Shown piece after piece: positions 48,816 to 60,100 of a stretch of DNA of 64,000 bases (positions within the stretch are counted from its first letter, which is position 1; every line of letters begins with the position of its first letter). The notes beneath the pieces were generated by a model. It did no database searches, was not told the origin of the DNA, and worked only from the letters and a program-made list of their open reading frames with translations. A program made the position numbers and the translations under genes. Location: contig NZ_JAPEPB010000001.1 of NCBI RefSeq assembly GCF_026340565.1, positions 7,910,001 to 7,974,000 on the forward strand. Reading direction: 5' to 3'. Source of the DNA: Kitasatospora sp. NBC_01287. Lineage in GTDB: Bacteria > Actinomycetota > Actinomycetes > Streptomycetales > Streptomycetaceae.

Positions 48816-49972
48816 GGTGCCCACTTCCGGTATGCCTCGGCGGCGATGGTGGTCCGCTGGACCTCGTTGCTGCCCTCGATGATTTCCATGACCTTCGCGT
48901 CCCGGTAGTAGCGCGCCACCGGGTAGTCGGGACTGCACCCGTTGGCGCCGTGGATCTGCACGGCCTCGGCCGCGTGCCGGGCCGCCGCGGTGGAGGCGAA
49001 GTACTTCGCCACCCAGGTCGACATGATGGTGGCCGAGTCCCCGGCGTCCTTGAGCCGGCCGGCCTCCGCGACCAGCAGCCGCGCCGCCCGCAGGTCGGTG
49101 ACCATCTCGGAGAGCTTGGCCTGGATCAGCGGCAGCTCCCGCAGCGGCGAGCCGCCGACCCGGCGCCGCGCGGTGTACCCGGCGCTCGCCTCCAGGCAGG
49201 CCAGCAGGATGCCGACCGACCCGGCCGCCACGCTGTAGCGGCCGATGTCCAGCGTGCCGGTGAGCACCATGCCGGCCGCGAAGCCGGACGGGCCGAGCAG
49301 CGCGTCCGGACCCAGCGGCACGTCGGAGAAGGTCACTTCGGCCAGCATCGAGGCCCGGGTGCCCAGCATGTCGTCGATCGGGCGCACGCCCACGCCCGGG
49401 GTGTCGCGGGGCACCAGCAGGGCCACGGTGCTCGCCGGGCCCTTGGCGAAGACCAGGAACAGATCGGCCCGCTGCCCGCCGGTGATCCATTTCTTGGTGC
49501 CGTTGAGCACCCAGCCGCCGCCGCGCGGCACGGCCTCGGTGCTGATCGCGGCGGTGTCGCTGCCGGCCTGCGGCTCGGAGAGGCAGAACGCGCCGAGCAC
49601 CCGGCCGGCGGCGAGGTCCGGCGCCCAGCGCTCCAACTGCGCTGTGCTGCCCCAGCGTTGCAGCGCCCAGCAGAGCATCCCGTGCACGGTGAGCAGGCTG
49701 CGCACCGAGGAGCAGCCGCGGCCCACCTCCTCGTGGAGCTCGCCGAAGGTCACCATGTCGGTGCCGGAGCCGCCGAGCCCGGGCGGCAGGAACGGCGCCC
49801 ACAGGCCGGCCTCGCCGATCCGGGTGAGCAACTCCTCCGGGATCGCGCCGGCGCGGTCGTGGGCATCGGCGTCCGGGGCGACGTGCTCGTCCACGAAGGC
49901 CCGCACCGAGGCGCGGTCCGGCGCCCGCCGCGGTGCGCGGGCGGCCGGCGGCCTGGTCAACTGGTCCGTCAT
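48812..49972 (-). CDS. FkbI-like acyl-CoA dehydrogenase (extender-unit pathway)
   Basis: A 386-residue ACAD with standard features: FCLSEPQAGSDTAAISTEA, LNGTKKWITGGQRADLFLVFA, and a normal C-terminal VMEIIEGSNEVQRTTIA in which the base Glu is kept, unlike the three ACADs of the core operons. In methoxymalonyl- and hydroxymalonyl-ACP pathways the corresponding enzyme oxidises the hydroxyacyl-ACP further. Lies between the FkbH-like and ACP genes, in the order known from those pathways. Confidence 0.9.
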   Translation of the reverse strand: MTDQLTRPPAARAPRRAPDRASVRAFVDEHVAPDADAHDRAGAIPEELLTRIGEAGLWAPFLPPGLGGSGTDMVTFGELHEEVGRGCSSVRSLLTVHGMLCWALQRWGSTAQLERWAPDLAAGRVLGAFCLSEPQAGSDTAAISTEAVPRGGGWVLNGTKKWITGGQRADLFLVFAKGPASTVALLVPRDTPGVGVRPIDDMLGTRASMLAEVTFSDVPLGPDALLGPSGFAAGMVLTGTLDIGRYSVAAGSVGILLACLEASAGYTARRRVGGSPLRELPLIQAKLSEMVTDLRAARLLVAEAGRLKDAGDSATIMSTWVAKYFASTAAARHAAEAVQIHGANGCSPDYPVARYYRDAKVMEIIEGSNEVQRTTIAAEAYRKWAP

Positions 49973-49981
49973 GGCCGCCCC

Positions 49982-50236
49982 TCAGGCCGCCGCGCCGGTG
50001 GAGCGCAGCCGCTCCACCAGCTCGGTCATCGACTTGGCGGTGCGGAAGTTGTCGATCTGTAGCTCGGCGTTGGGAATGGTGACGGCGAACTCCTTCTCGA
50101 CGAACATCACCAACTCCATCGCGAAGAGCGAGTTGATGTAGCCGAGCGAGAAGATGTCCTCGGCCTCGGTGATGTCCGCCTGCGGGAACCGGTTGGTGAT
50201 GAAGTCGAGGATCCGGTCGCTGATCGTCTCCGACAT
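49982..50236 (-). CDS. Acyl carrier protein for the FkbH-type extender unit
   Basis: An 84-residue ACP with Ser in FSLGYINSLFAMELVMFVEKEF (about residue 36). This GYINSLFAMELV pattern is typical of the dedicated carriers of methoxymalonyl-, hydroxymalonyl- and aminomalonyl-ACP pathways, rather than of fatty-acid ACPs. It should carry the glyceryl unit through oxidation to an alpha-hydroxymalonyl extender. Confidence 0.93.
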   Translation of the reverse strand: MSETISDRILDFITNRFPQADITEAEDIFSLGYINSLFAMELVMFVEKEFAVTIPNAELQIDNFRTAKSMTELVERLRSTGAAA

Positions 50237-50261
50237 GGTGTTCTCCTCAGCCCTGGTGGGT

Positions 50262-51107
50262 TCAGCCCTGGTAGGTGTAGAAGCCGCGGCCGGTCTTGCG
50301 GCCGTGCAGTCCGGCGTCGGTCATCTGCTTGAGCAGCGGGCACGGCCGGTACTTGCTGTCGGCGTAGTGCTCGTGGAGCACCTCGACGCTGTAGAGGATC
50401 GTGTCGACGCCGATGAGGTCGGCGGTCTCCAGCGGCCCCATCGGGTGGCCGAAGCAGCCGCGGAAGACCTCGTCGACCGACTCGGCGGTCGCGACCCCCT
50501 CGTGGACCAGGTAGGCCGCCTCGTTGACCGTCAGCATCAGCACCCGGTTGGAGATGAAGCCGGAGGCGTCCTTGACGTCCACCGCCCGCTTGCCCATGCT
50601 CTCCAGCAGCTCCCGGGTGCGCCGCACGGTCTGCGGCGAGGTGTGGTAGCCGGGGATCAGCTCCACCACCGGCTTGGCGGGCACCGGGTTCATGAAGTGC
50701 ACGCCGACCACGCGCTCCGGGTGGCGCCCGATCGAGCCGATCCTGGTGATCGGGATCGCGGAGGTGTTCGCGATCAGGACGGTGTCGGGCGGGCACACCT
50801 CGTCCAGCTCGGTGTGCACCGCCTTCTTGACCTCCCAGTTCTCCGTGACGTTCTCGATCACGATCTCCGCCTTGGCCAGGGCAGCGGTGCCCACGGCCGT
50901 GCCGATCCGCGCCAGCACGGTGTCCGCGTCCAGCGCGGGGCCGCCCATCATGCGGCTCATCCGGCAGTTCCGGGTGATCGCGGCCCGCGCACCGCTCAGG
51001 ATCTCCTCGTTCCGGTCGACGAGGATGACCTCGTGCCCGACCTGGGCGAGGTTCTGGGCGACTCCGACGCCCATCACCCCCGCACCCACCACGCCGATCA
51101 GGGCCAT
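50262..51107 (-). CDS. 3-hydroxyacyl-CoA dehydrogenase family protein (FkbK-like)
   Basis: A 281-residue NAD-dependent dehydrogenase from the ATG at 51107. The Rossmann motif VVGAGVMGVGVAQNLAQ starts near residue 6, followed by IIENVTENWEVK, NTSAIPITRIG, GVHFMNPVPAKPVVELI and SGFISNRVLMLTVNEA. In extender-unit pathways it oxidises glyceryl-ACP to the aldehyde level. First gene of the set 51107-46840; no O-methyltransferase accompanies it in the window. Confidence 0.92.
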   Translation of the reverse strand: MALIGVVGAGVMGVGVAQNLAQVGHEVILVDRNEEILSGARAAITRNCRMSRMMGGPALDADTVLARIGTAVGTAALAKAEIVIENVTENWEVKKAVHTELDEVCPPDTVLIANTSAIPITRIGSIGRHPERVVGVHFMNPVPAKPVVELIPGYHTSPQTVRRTRELLESMGKRAVDVKDASGFISNRVLMLTVNEAAYLVHEGVATAESVDEVFRGCFGHPMGPLETADLIGVDTILYSVEVLHEHYADSKYRPCPLLKQMTDAGLHGRKTGRGFYTYQG

Positions 51108-51172
51108 GACTTCTCCGTTCCGTCCGTTGGGTCTGTCCGTCGTTGTCTCCGCCGATGCGGCTGCCGGGTCGC

Positions 51173-54100
51173 TCACGGCCTGCGGCGGCGGGCCGCCGCC
51201 GCCCGCACTCCGGAGCGGCGCAACTCGCCCCGCGCCCCGGTGTCCTGCTCCTCCCGCGGGCCGGCCTCGTCGACGATCTTGGCGAGCGCCGCCACGGTCG
51301 GGGCCTCGTGGATGATGTGCGGCGGCAGCTGCGCGTCCGGGAAGGCGCGGCGCAGTGCGGCCAGCAGGTTGATGCTGAGCAGCGAAGTGCCGCCCAGTTC
51401 GAAGAAGTTGTCGACGACGCCGACCCGCTCCAGGCGCAGCGAGGCGCACCACGCCTCGGCGATCGCCTCCTGGGTGCTCCCGCTCGGCTCCTGGTACGGG
51501 GTGAGCAGCTCGGGGCGCGGGTGCCGGTCGGCGCCGGCCCCGGCGCCCGCCGAGGGGTTGGCCGCCGAGGTCACCGCGTCGACGGTGAAGCGGCCGGCGA
51601 TCTCCACCACGGCCGGCAGGTCCTGGGTGGAGACGACCACATGGGACTCGCCCGAGGCGATGGCCCGCAGCAGCGTGCGCCAGCCCGGCTCGAAGCCGAT
51701 GCCGAACCGCGCCCGGTGCTCGCGGAAGAAGGACCGGATGCTCTCCTCGTACCCGGCCAGGCCCTCGTCCCAGGCGTTCCAGGTCCACTCGCCCCAGGCC
51801 ACCGACAGCACCCGGCGGCCCGGCGCGCTGTGCCGGGCGGCATAGGCGTCGAGGTAGGCGTTGCCCGCGCAGTAGTCGACCTGGCCGGGGCCGCCGCCGG
51901 TGACCGAGGTGATGGAGGAGAAGAGCACCAGGAAGTCCGGCGCGATCTCGTCCGCCTCGCCGGTGCGCAGCGCCTCGGCGATCGCCAGGGTGCCGGCGAT
52001 CTTCGGCGCGAGCACCAGGTCGGCGTCACCCGGCTGCTTGAACTGCATCAGCCCGGTGCCCGGCACGCCCGCGGTGTGCAGCACCCCGTGCAGCGCGCCG
52101 AAGCGCTCCAGCGCCAGCTCCACCGCGCGCCGCAGGTCGCCCGCGTCGGCGACGTCGCCGACCACGATCTCGACCTGCCCGCCCGCCTCGACGATCTCCA
52201 GCACCCGGGTGACCCGGGCGCGGATCCGCTCCTCGGCCCGCTCGGTGCCCGCCGCGATCGCCGCCCACCGCTCCCGCGGCGGCAGCCCCTGGCGGCCGAA
52301 GAGCACCAGGCGGGCGCCGCAGTCGCGGGCCAGGCGCTCGGCCATCGCCAGCCCCAGGCCCCCCAGCCCGCCGGTGATCAGGTAGACGCCGCCCTCGCGC
52401 AGCACCGCGGCGGTCCGCTCCGGCGCGGCCGGCGGCACCACGTCGTAGCCGCACACCCAGCGCCGGCCGGCGCGCAGCGCGACCTTCCGCTCGCTCGCCG
52501 GGCGCAGCAGCTCGGCGGCCACCTCGGCGGCCACCGGGTCGGGGTCGACGTCGATCAACCGCGCGCCGACCGAGGCGTACTCCATCGGGACGACCAGCGC
52601 GGGGCCGATCAGCGTCGCGGCGTCCGGCCGGGCCTCGCCGTCGTGCAGCACCCGCTGCGCGCCGGTGGTCACGATGTCCAGCGACCAGTCCTCCAGGCCC
52701 AGTTCGCCGGCGGCCCGGGCCAGCGCGGTCAGCGTGTGCAGGCCCAGCGCCAGGGTTGTCGCGGTGCTGCCCGGCTCCTCGCCCAGGGTCCACAGGTGGA
52801 CCACCCGGTCCAGGCGCAGGCCCTCCGCGCGCAGCACGCGCAGCAGCGCCGCGGCGTCCTGCGGGTTCCCGGGGCGGATCGTGCAGCCGTCCTCGGTGCG
52901 CCGGTAGCCCTCGCCCGGCCGGACCACGGTCAGCGGCACACCGCTCGGCGCGATCGCCTCGCGCAGCGCCGCCAGCACCCGGTCGGCCGCGCCGTCGGCG
53001 GCGAACACCAGCCAGGAGGACGGCGTCCGCTCCTCGGCCGGACCGGCGGCGGCCTGGCGCCAGGCCGGCAGGTGGATCCACCGCTCCTCCGGCAGCAGCG
53101 GGATCCGGTCGAACTGCTCCAGCGCGCCACCCGGTCCGGCGGGCAGCTCCGCCGCGCCCGCGCCGGTGCTCGCGCCCGGTGCTCCGGCGGCGGTGCGCTC
53201 GGTGCGCTCGATCCAGTACCGCTGGCGCTGGAACGGATAGGTGGGCAGCGGTATGCGGCCCGGCGCGGCGCCGGTGTCCAGCACGACGCCGTCGCGGCGC
53301 TGGTCGGGCTCGACAGCGGCGGGCTGGACAGCGGCGTGCTGGTCCCGGCCGTGGTGGGCGGTCCAGTCGACGTCGACGCCGAGCAGCCAGAGCCGGGCGA
53401 GGCACTCGGTGAGCACCGCGTCGTCGGGCCGCGGGTCGCCCGCGCCGGGCAGCGTCGCGGTGATCATCGGCCAGCGCCGCGGCGGGCAGCCGGCGCCGCG
53501 CAGCAGCGCGCCGAGCGACTGGCCAGGGCCGATCTCCACCACGGCGAGCTGCTCGTCGGCCAGCAGCGCCGCCGCGGCCCGCTCGAACTGCACGGGGCTG
53601 CACATGTGCTGGGCCCAGTAGGCCGGGTCGCGCACCAGCTCGGCGTCCACCGGGGCTCCGGTGACGTTGGAGAGGTAGGGCAGCGTCGGCGCGCCGAGGC
53701 GGATGTTGCGGCTGATCCAGTCGGTGAGTTCACCGGCCAGCGGCGCCAGCATCCGGGAATGGAACGCGTGGCTGGTCCGCAGCGGCCGACAGGCGATGCC
53801 CGCCGCGCGCAGCTCGGCGGCCAGGGCGTCGAGCGCCGCCCCGGGGCCCGCGACCACGACCGTCTCCGGACCGTTGACCGCCGCGATGTCCAGGCCGCGC
53901 GCTTCGAGGCCGAAGCGCTCGCTCAGCCGCGCCGCCGGGAGCTGGACGGCGGCCATCGCGCCCGGCTCGGCGGTGGCGATCAGCCGGGCGCGGTGCACGA
54001 CCAGGGCGAGCGCGTCGTCCAGCGAGAGCACACCGGACAGGCAGGCCGCCACGTACTCGCCGAGGCTGTAGCCCAGCATCATCGAGGGGCGGACGCCCCA

Positions 54101-57100
54101 CCTCAGCAGGGTGGCGGCCAGCGCGTAGTCGACCGCGAAGAGCAGTGGCTGGACGATCTCGGTGCGCTGCAGCGCGTCCGCGCGGCCGTCCGCACCGCTG
54201 CCGGCACCGCCGTCCGCCGCCGTGGCCCGGCCCAGCAGCGCCGCCAGGTCGGGGCCGCCGCCGCGCTCGCCGGTGAGCAGGTCGCGCAGCCCGGCCGGGC
54301 CGGCCATGTTGTCGGCGCCGTCCAGGCCGTCCAGGCCGTCCAGGCCGTCCAGGTCGGCGGTCAGCTCGGCCAGCTTGGCCAGGCACGCGTCCAGCTCGGC
54401 CCGGAACACCGGCTCGCGCCGGTGGAGTTCGCCGACCATCCCGGGGTACTGCTCGCCGACCCCGGTGAACAGGAAGGCCACCGGCCTGCCCTGGACGGCC
54501 TCGACGCGCCCGGCCGGCGGCGCCGCGCCCACCGCGCCGGTCAGCGTCGCGACCGCGCCCGCGAGGTCGGCGGCCACGGTGACACTGCGGTGCTCGAAGG
54601 TCCTGCGTCCCACCTGGAGCGTGTACGCGGCGTCGGCGAGCCGGGTGCCCGGCCGCTCCCGCAGGTGCTCGCCGAGCTGCCGGACGGCCTCCTCCAGGGC
54701 CTGCGCGCCGCGTGCCGAGACCGGCAGCAGCTGGTACCTGCGCGCGGTCCGCGCGTCGCCGGCCGGCGGCTCGGGGCGCCGCGGCGGCTCCTGGACGACC
54801 ACGTGCACGTTGGTGCCGCCCATGCCCAGCGAGTTGAGGCCGGCGATCCGCGGCCGCCGCGGCGAGGCGGGCCAGGGGGTGAGCTCGGCATTGACGTAGA
54901 AGGGGCTGTGCGCGAAGTCGATCTGCGGGTTGGGGCTGGTGAAGTGCAGCGTCGGCGGGATCAGCCCCTCCCGCAGCACCAGCGAGGTCTTGATCAGGCC
55001 CGCCGTGCCGGCCGCCCGGTCCAGGTGGCCCACGTTGGTCTTCACCGAGCCGATCGGGCAGTACTGGTCCCGCCCGGTCGGGCCGAAGGCGCGGGTCAGC
55101 GCGGCCACCTCGATCGGGTCGCCCAGCTCGGTGCCGGTCCCGTGTGCCTCGACGTAGCCGATGTCGGTGGCGGCGACCCGGGCGTCGGCCATCGCGTCGG
55201 CGATCACGGCGGCCTGGCCCACCACGCTCGGCGCGGTGTAGCCGACCTTGAGCGCGCCGTCGTTGTTCAGCGCCGAGCCGCGGATCACCGACCAGATGTG
55301 GTCGCCGTCCCGCAGCGCGTCGCCCAGCCGCTTGAGCACGACCACGGTGGCGCCGTCGCCGAACATGCTGCCGCGCGCCCCGGCGTCGAAGGCGCGCACG
55401 TGCCCGTCGGGCGACTCCATGCCGCCGGGGGTGTGCAGGTGCCCGATCCGGTCCGGCACCCGGACCGAGACGCCCCCGGCGAGCGCCATCTCGCAGTCGC
55501 CCGCGCGCAGGGAGCGCACGGCGGTGTGCACGGCGACCAGCGAGGTGGAGCAGAACGTCTGCACCGCCACGCTCGGGCCGCGCAGGTCGAAGAGGTAGGA
55601 GACGGTGGTGGTGAGCGCGTCCTTGTCGTTGCCCATCACCAGCTCGTACATGCTGACGTCCTGGTCGCCGGCGAACCGGTCCATCATGCCGAGCAGGTAG
55701 GTGCTGAGGTTGGAGCCGCCGAACACCCCGACCCGGCCGCGGTGTTCGGGCCGGGCATAGCCGGACTGCTCCAGCGCCTCCCAGCAGACCTCCAGGAAGA
55801 GCCGCTGCTGGGGGTCGGTCAGCGCGGCCATCCGGGGGCTGAGCCCGAAGAACGCGGCGTCGAAGCCGGCGATCTCGTCCAGCACCGGACGGGCGGGGAC
55901 GTACGAGGGGTCGTGCACGGTCAGCGGGTCGACGCCGGCCGCGATCAGCTCCTCGGGGGAGAAGAAGCTGATCGACTCCACCCCGTCGCACAGGTTGCGC
56001 CAGAACCGGCCCACGTCGCCCGCGCCGGGGAACCGGCCCGCCATGCCGACGACCGCGATGTGCCGGTCGAGGTCCGCGTCGGCCACCGCGACCGGGGCGG
56101 CGGGCGTCGGCGCGGGCAGCCGCATGGGGGGTGCCGTGAGCACGGGCGCGAGCACGGGTGTGGGCACGGGTGTGGGCACGGGTGTGGGCACGGGTGTGGG
56201 CACGGGCGCGGGAGCCGCCGCGGCGCCCGGGCGGTCCAGGCGGGCGGCCAGGGCGTGCACGGTGGGCATCTCGAACAGCGACACTGTCGGGATCGCCACC
56301 CCGAACCGCTCCTTGACCAGCGCGAGCATCTGCAGCGCGAGCAGCGAATTGCCGCTCAGGTCGAAGAAGTTGTCCCGGGTGCCGACCGGTTCGACGCCGA
56401 GCACCGAGGACCACACCTCGGCCAGCCCGCGCTCGGTGGCGGTCAGCGGGGGAGCGTAGGGCTGCGGCAGGTCGGGCCTGGGGAAGCGCCGCGCGGCGCC
56501 GGCGGCCGTCGCCGGGCCGGCCGCGCCGCGCGGGGCGGGCAGCCGGTCGGCCAGCCCGCCCGCCGCGACCACGACCGCGGGCAGGCCGGCGGCGAGCACC
56601 TGGTCGAAGGCGGCCAGTGCCTGCTCCTCGCTCATGGCGTGCGCGGCCATCGAGGCGCCGATCCGGCCCCCCAACCGCTCAAGCGTGCCCGGCCAGGTGT
56701 CCCAGGCGGCGGCCAGCCACCGGGTGCCGAGCGGGTCCCGACCCCGCGCCAGGGCGGTCAGCGCCGCGTTGGCCGCCGCGTAGCCGCCGAAGGTCACGCC
56801 GCCGAGCAGCGCCGAGGTCGAGGAGAACAGCACGCACCAGTGCGGCGCCCGCCCCGCGGGCAGCGCGTCCAGCACCGAGGCGAGCACCCGGGCGCCGCCG
56901 ACCTTGGCCCCGAAGTGGCGGGCGGCGGCGGCCTCGTCCGTGGCGGAGAGCGGCGCGAAGGTGTCCGGTCCCGAGTCCGCGGCGGCGTGCACCACGCCGT
57001 CGATCCGCTCGCCGGTGAAGAGCTCGCGCATGGCGACCGGGTCGGTCACGTCGACGCGCGGGGTCAGCACCTCGGCGCCCGCCGCGCGCAGCCGGGCGAG

Positions 57101-60100
57101 GGCGGCGTGGCGCGGGTGCGCCGGGTCCTCGGGCAGCGCGCCGCGGCCGGTCAGCACGAGCCGCGCCGCCCCGCGCCGGGCCAGGTGCTCCGCCACCAGC
57201 AGGCCGCCGCCGCCGAGGCCACCGGTGATCAGGTAGCTGCCGCCGGTGCGGACGGCGGCGACCGGCGCCACCGGGGCCGGGACCGGTTCGTAGCCGGGCA
57301 GCAGCCGCCGGCCCGCCCGGTGGGCGACCAGCACCGCGCCGTCCGTGCGGTCCAGCTCGGCCGCCAGTGCCTGGGCCGAGTCGAGCACGCCGTACCCGGG
57401 GTCGAGGTCGACGCCCCGGCTCCGAAGGTTCAGGTACTCCTGATCGGCCACCACGGGCAGCGCCGCGACGGCCGCCTGGGCGGCGCGGACCCGCTCGGAG
57501 CCGGCGGTGGCCTGTCCGCCGCGGGTCACCACCAGGACCCGGACGGCACCCGTCCCGTCGCCCGCGGCGGCGGCCAGGGCGCGCGAGACGGCGGCCACCG
57601 CCGGCGCCCCGTCGTCCTCGGCGCCCGAGCTGTCCAGCGCCGCCAGGTGGACCACGGTGGCCCCGCCCGTACGGGCCAGCTCCGTCAGGCCCTCGCCGCC
57701 GGGTGCCACGGTGACCTCGGCACCGCCGGTCCGGCGCAGCAGGTCGGCCAGCGCCTGCCCGACACCGCCCGCGTCGGGGACGATCACGTACCGGGTGGCG
57801 GGCGGCGCGTCAGGGCCGGTGTCCTCGGCCGCGTGCCAGGTCTGGGCCAGCAGGGCCACGTGCCCGGCGCCGGCCACCGGGCACGCCGCGGGCTCGACGG
57901 CCTCGACGGCCTCGACGGTCTCGACGGCCTCGACGGGCTCGGGGTCGGCCGCGCTCGGCGGGTCGATCCAGTACCGCTCCCGCTGGAACGGGTACCCGGG
58001 CAGGCCGACCCGGTGCAGCGGTCGGTCGGCCTGCCGGCCGGGCTGGTAGCCCGCCAGGTCGAGGCCCGCCCCGGCCAGCCAGAGCCGCCCCGCCGCCTCG
58101 GCCGCCGCCACGCCGGCCGGCCTCGGGTCGTCGGCGCCCGGCAGCAGCGCCACGACCTCGGACGCGTGGTCGGGTGCCGTGTGGTCGGGTGCCGCGTGGT
58201 CGGGCGTCCGGGGGGAGTCGGCGGGACCGATCACCAGCAGGACGGCCTCGTCGTCGACGGGCGCCCGCGTGGTCCCGGCGGGCGCCGGCGCGCACAGGCG
58301 CTCGGCCCAGTAGCCGGGATCCGTCGCCTGCGCGCCGGTGATCGGCTGCCCGGTCGCGCCGGAGAGGCAGGGGATGCCGGGTGCCCGCGGCGTGGTGTTG
58401 GCCGCCACCCAGGCGGTCAGCTCCGCGCGCGGCGTGGGGTCGGTCTGCCGGGCGAGGTGGGCGCGGTGGGCGAGCAGGGCGAGCGCGTCCTTCAGCGGGA
58501 GCACGCCGGACAGGCAGGCCGCGACGTACTCGCCCACGCCGTGGCCGATCAGCGCCGAGGGCTCGATGCCCCAGGAGCGCACCAGCTGGGCCAGCGCGTA
58601 GTCGACGGCGAAGGCGGCGAGGTCTGCTGACGCCTCGTGGTCCGGCAGGCCGTCAGCCGCGTCCCCGCCGGTGCTCGGGCGCAGCGGGTCGGCGCCCGGG
58701 AGCCCGTGCTGCAGGGTGCGGCACCCGTCGAGCCCGGCGCGGAAGACCGGCTCGCTCGCGGCCAGTTCGGCCGCCGCCGCGGGGTGGAGCGCGCCGCTGC
58801 CCGCGAGCAGGAAGGCGACCGGGCGGTCGGTGCCGGGCGCCACCCGGGCACAGGCGGCGCCCTCGCGCAGCAGGACCACCGCGGCCGCCGGGGAGTCGGC
58901 GACCAGCATCCGGCGGTGCCGGAAGGCCGCCCGGCCGGTCCGCAAGGTGTGGGCCACATCGGCCAGTTCGTCCCCGGAGCGCTCCAGGTGCCCGGCCAGC
59001 GCGGCGGTGGCCCCGTCCGCGGCCGCGGACGAGCGGGCCGACCAGAGCAGCAGTTCGGGTCGGTGCGTGGTGGCGGCGGGCCGCACGCGCGGCGGCGCCT
59101 CCTCGATCACCACGTGCGCGTTGGTGCCCCCGATGCCGAACGCGCTGACGCCCGCGCGCCGTGGCCGCGCACCCCGCTGCCACGGCGTCGGCTCGGTGAC
59201 CACGGTCAATCCGGCGTCACCGGCGGCGAGTTGCGGATTCGGTTCGGTGAGGTTGCGGGTCGGCGGCAGCTCGCCGTGGTGCAGCGCGAGTGCCGCCTTG
59301 ATCAGACCGGTCACCCCGGCGGCGCGGTCCAGGTGGCCGATGTTGGTCTTGATCGAGCCGATCCGCAGCGCCTCGCCCCGGAAGACCCTTTGCAGCGCGG
59401 CCAGTTCGGCCGCGTCGCCCAGCGCGGTGCCGGTGCCGTGCGCCTCGACGTAGTCGATGTCGGCCGGGGCCAGCCCGGCGGCGGCCAGTGCCTCCGCGAT
59501 GACCGCGGCCTGCCCCTCGACGCCCGGCGCGGTGAAGCCGACCTTCCGGCCCGCGTCGTTGTTGATCGCCCAGCCCCGGAGCACGGCGTAGACGCGGTCG
59601 CCGTCGGCGAGCGCGTCCCGCAGGCGGCGCAGGGCCACCACACCGACGCCGCTGCCCAGCGGGGCGCCCAGCCCCGAGGCGTCGAACGCCCGGCACTCGC
59701 CGTCCGGCGGGGCGATGCCGCCCCGCTGGTAGAGGTAGCCGACCCGCTGCGGCACGGCGATCGAGACACCGCCGGCCAGCGCCAGGTCGCACTCCAGGTT
59801 CGCCAGGCTGCTCGCGGCCACGCAGACCGCCACCAGCGAGGTCGAGCAGGCGCTCTGCACGGTGAACGCCGGGCCGGACAGACCGAGCAGGTGCGCCACC
59901 CGCGTGGCCAGGGTGTCCTTCTCGTTGGCCAGGGCGAGGGCCATCGGGCCCACCTCGCGCGCGGCGCCGGCCGGGTCGAGGTTGTTGGTGAGGTAGGTGC
60001 TCCAGGCGCAGCCGCCGAAGACGCCGACGGCTCCGTCGAAGCGGGCCGGGTCGCAGCCCGCGTCCTCCAGCGCGTGCCAGCTGTGCTCCAGGAAGAGCCG

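Noticed and set aside
51143..58630. A 2495-residue plus-strand open frame opposite the PKS gene
   Set aside because: Its translation is Arg/Gly/Gln/His-rich low-complexity sequence produced by the codon bias of the opposite-strand PKS, which has full KS, AT, KR and ACP motifs.
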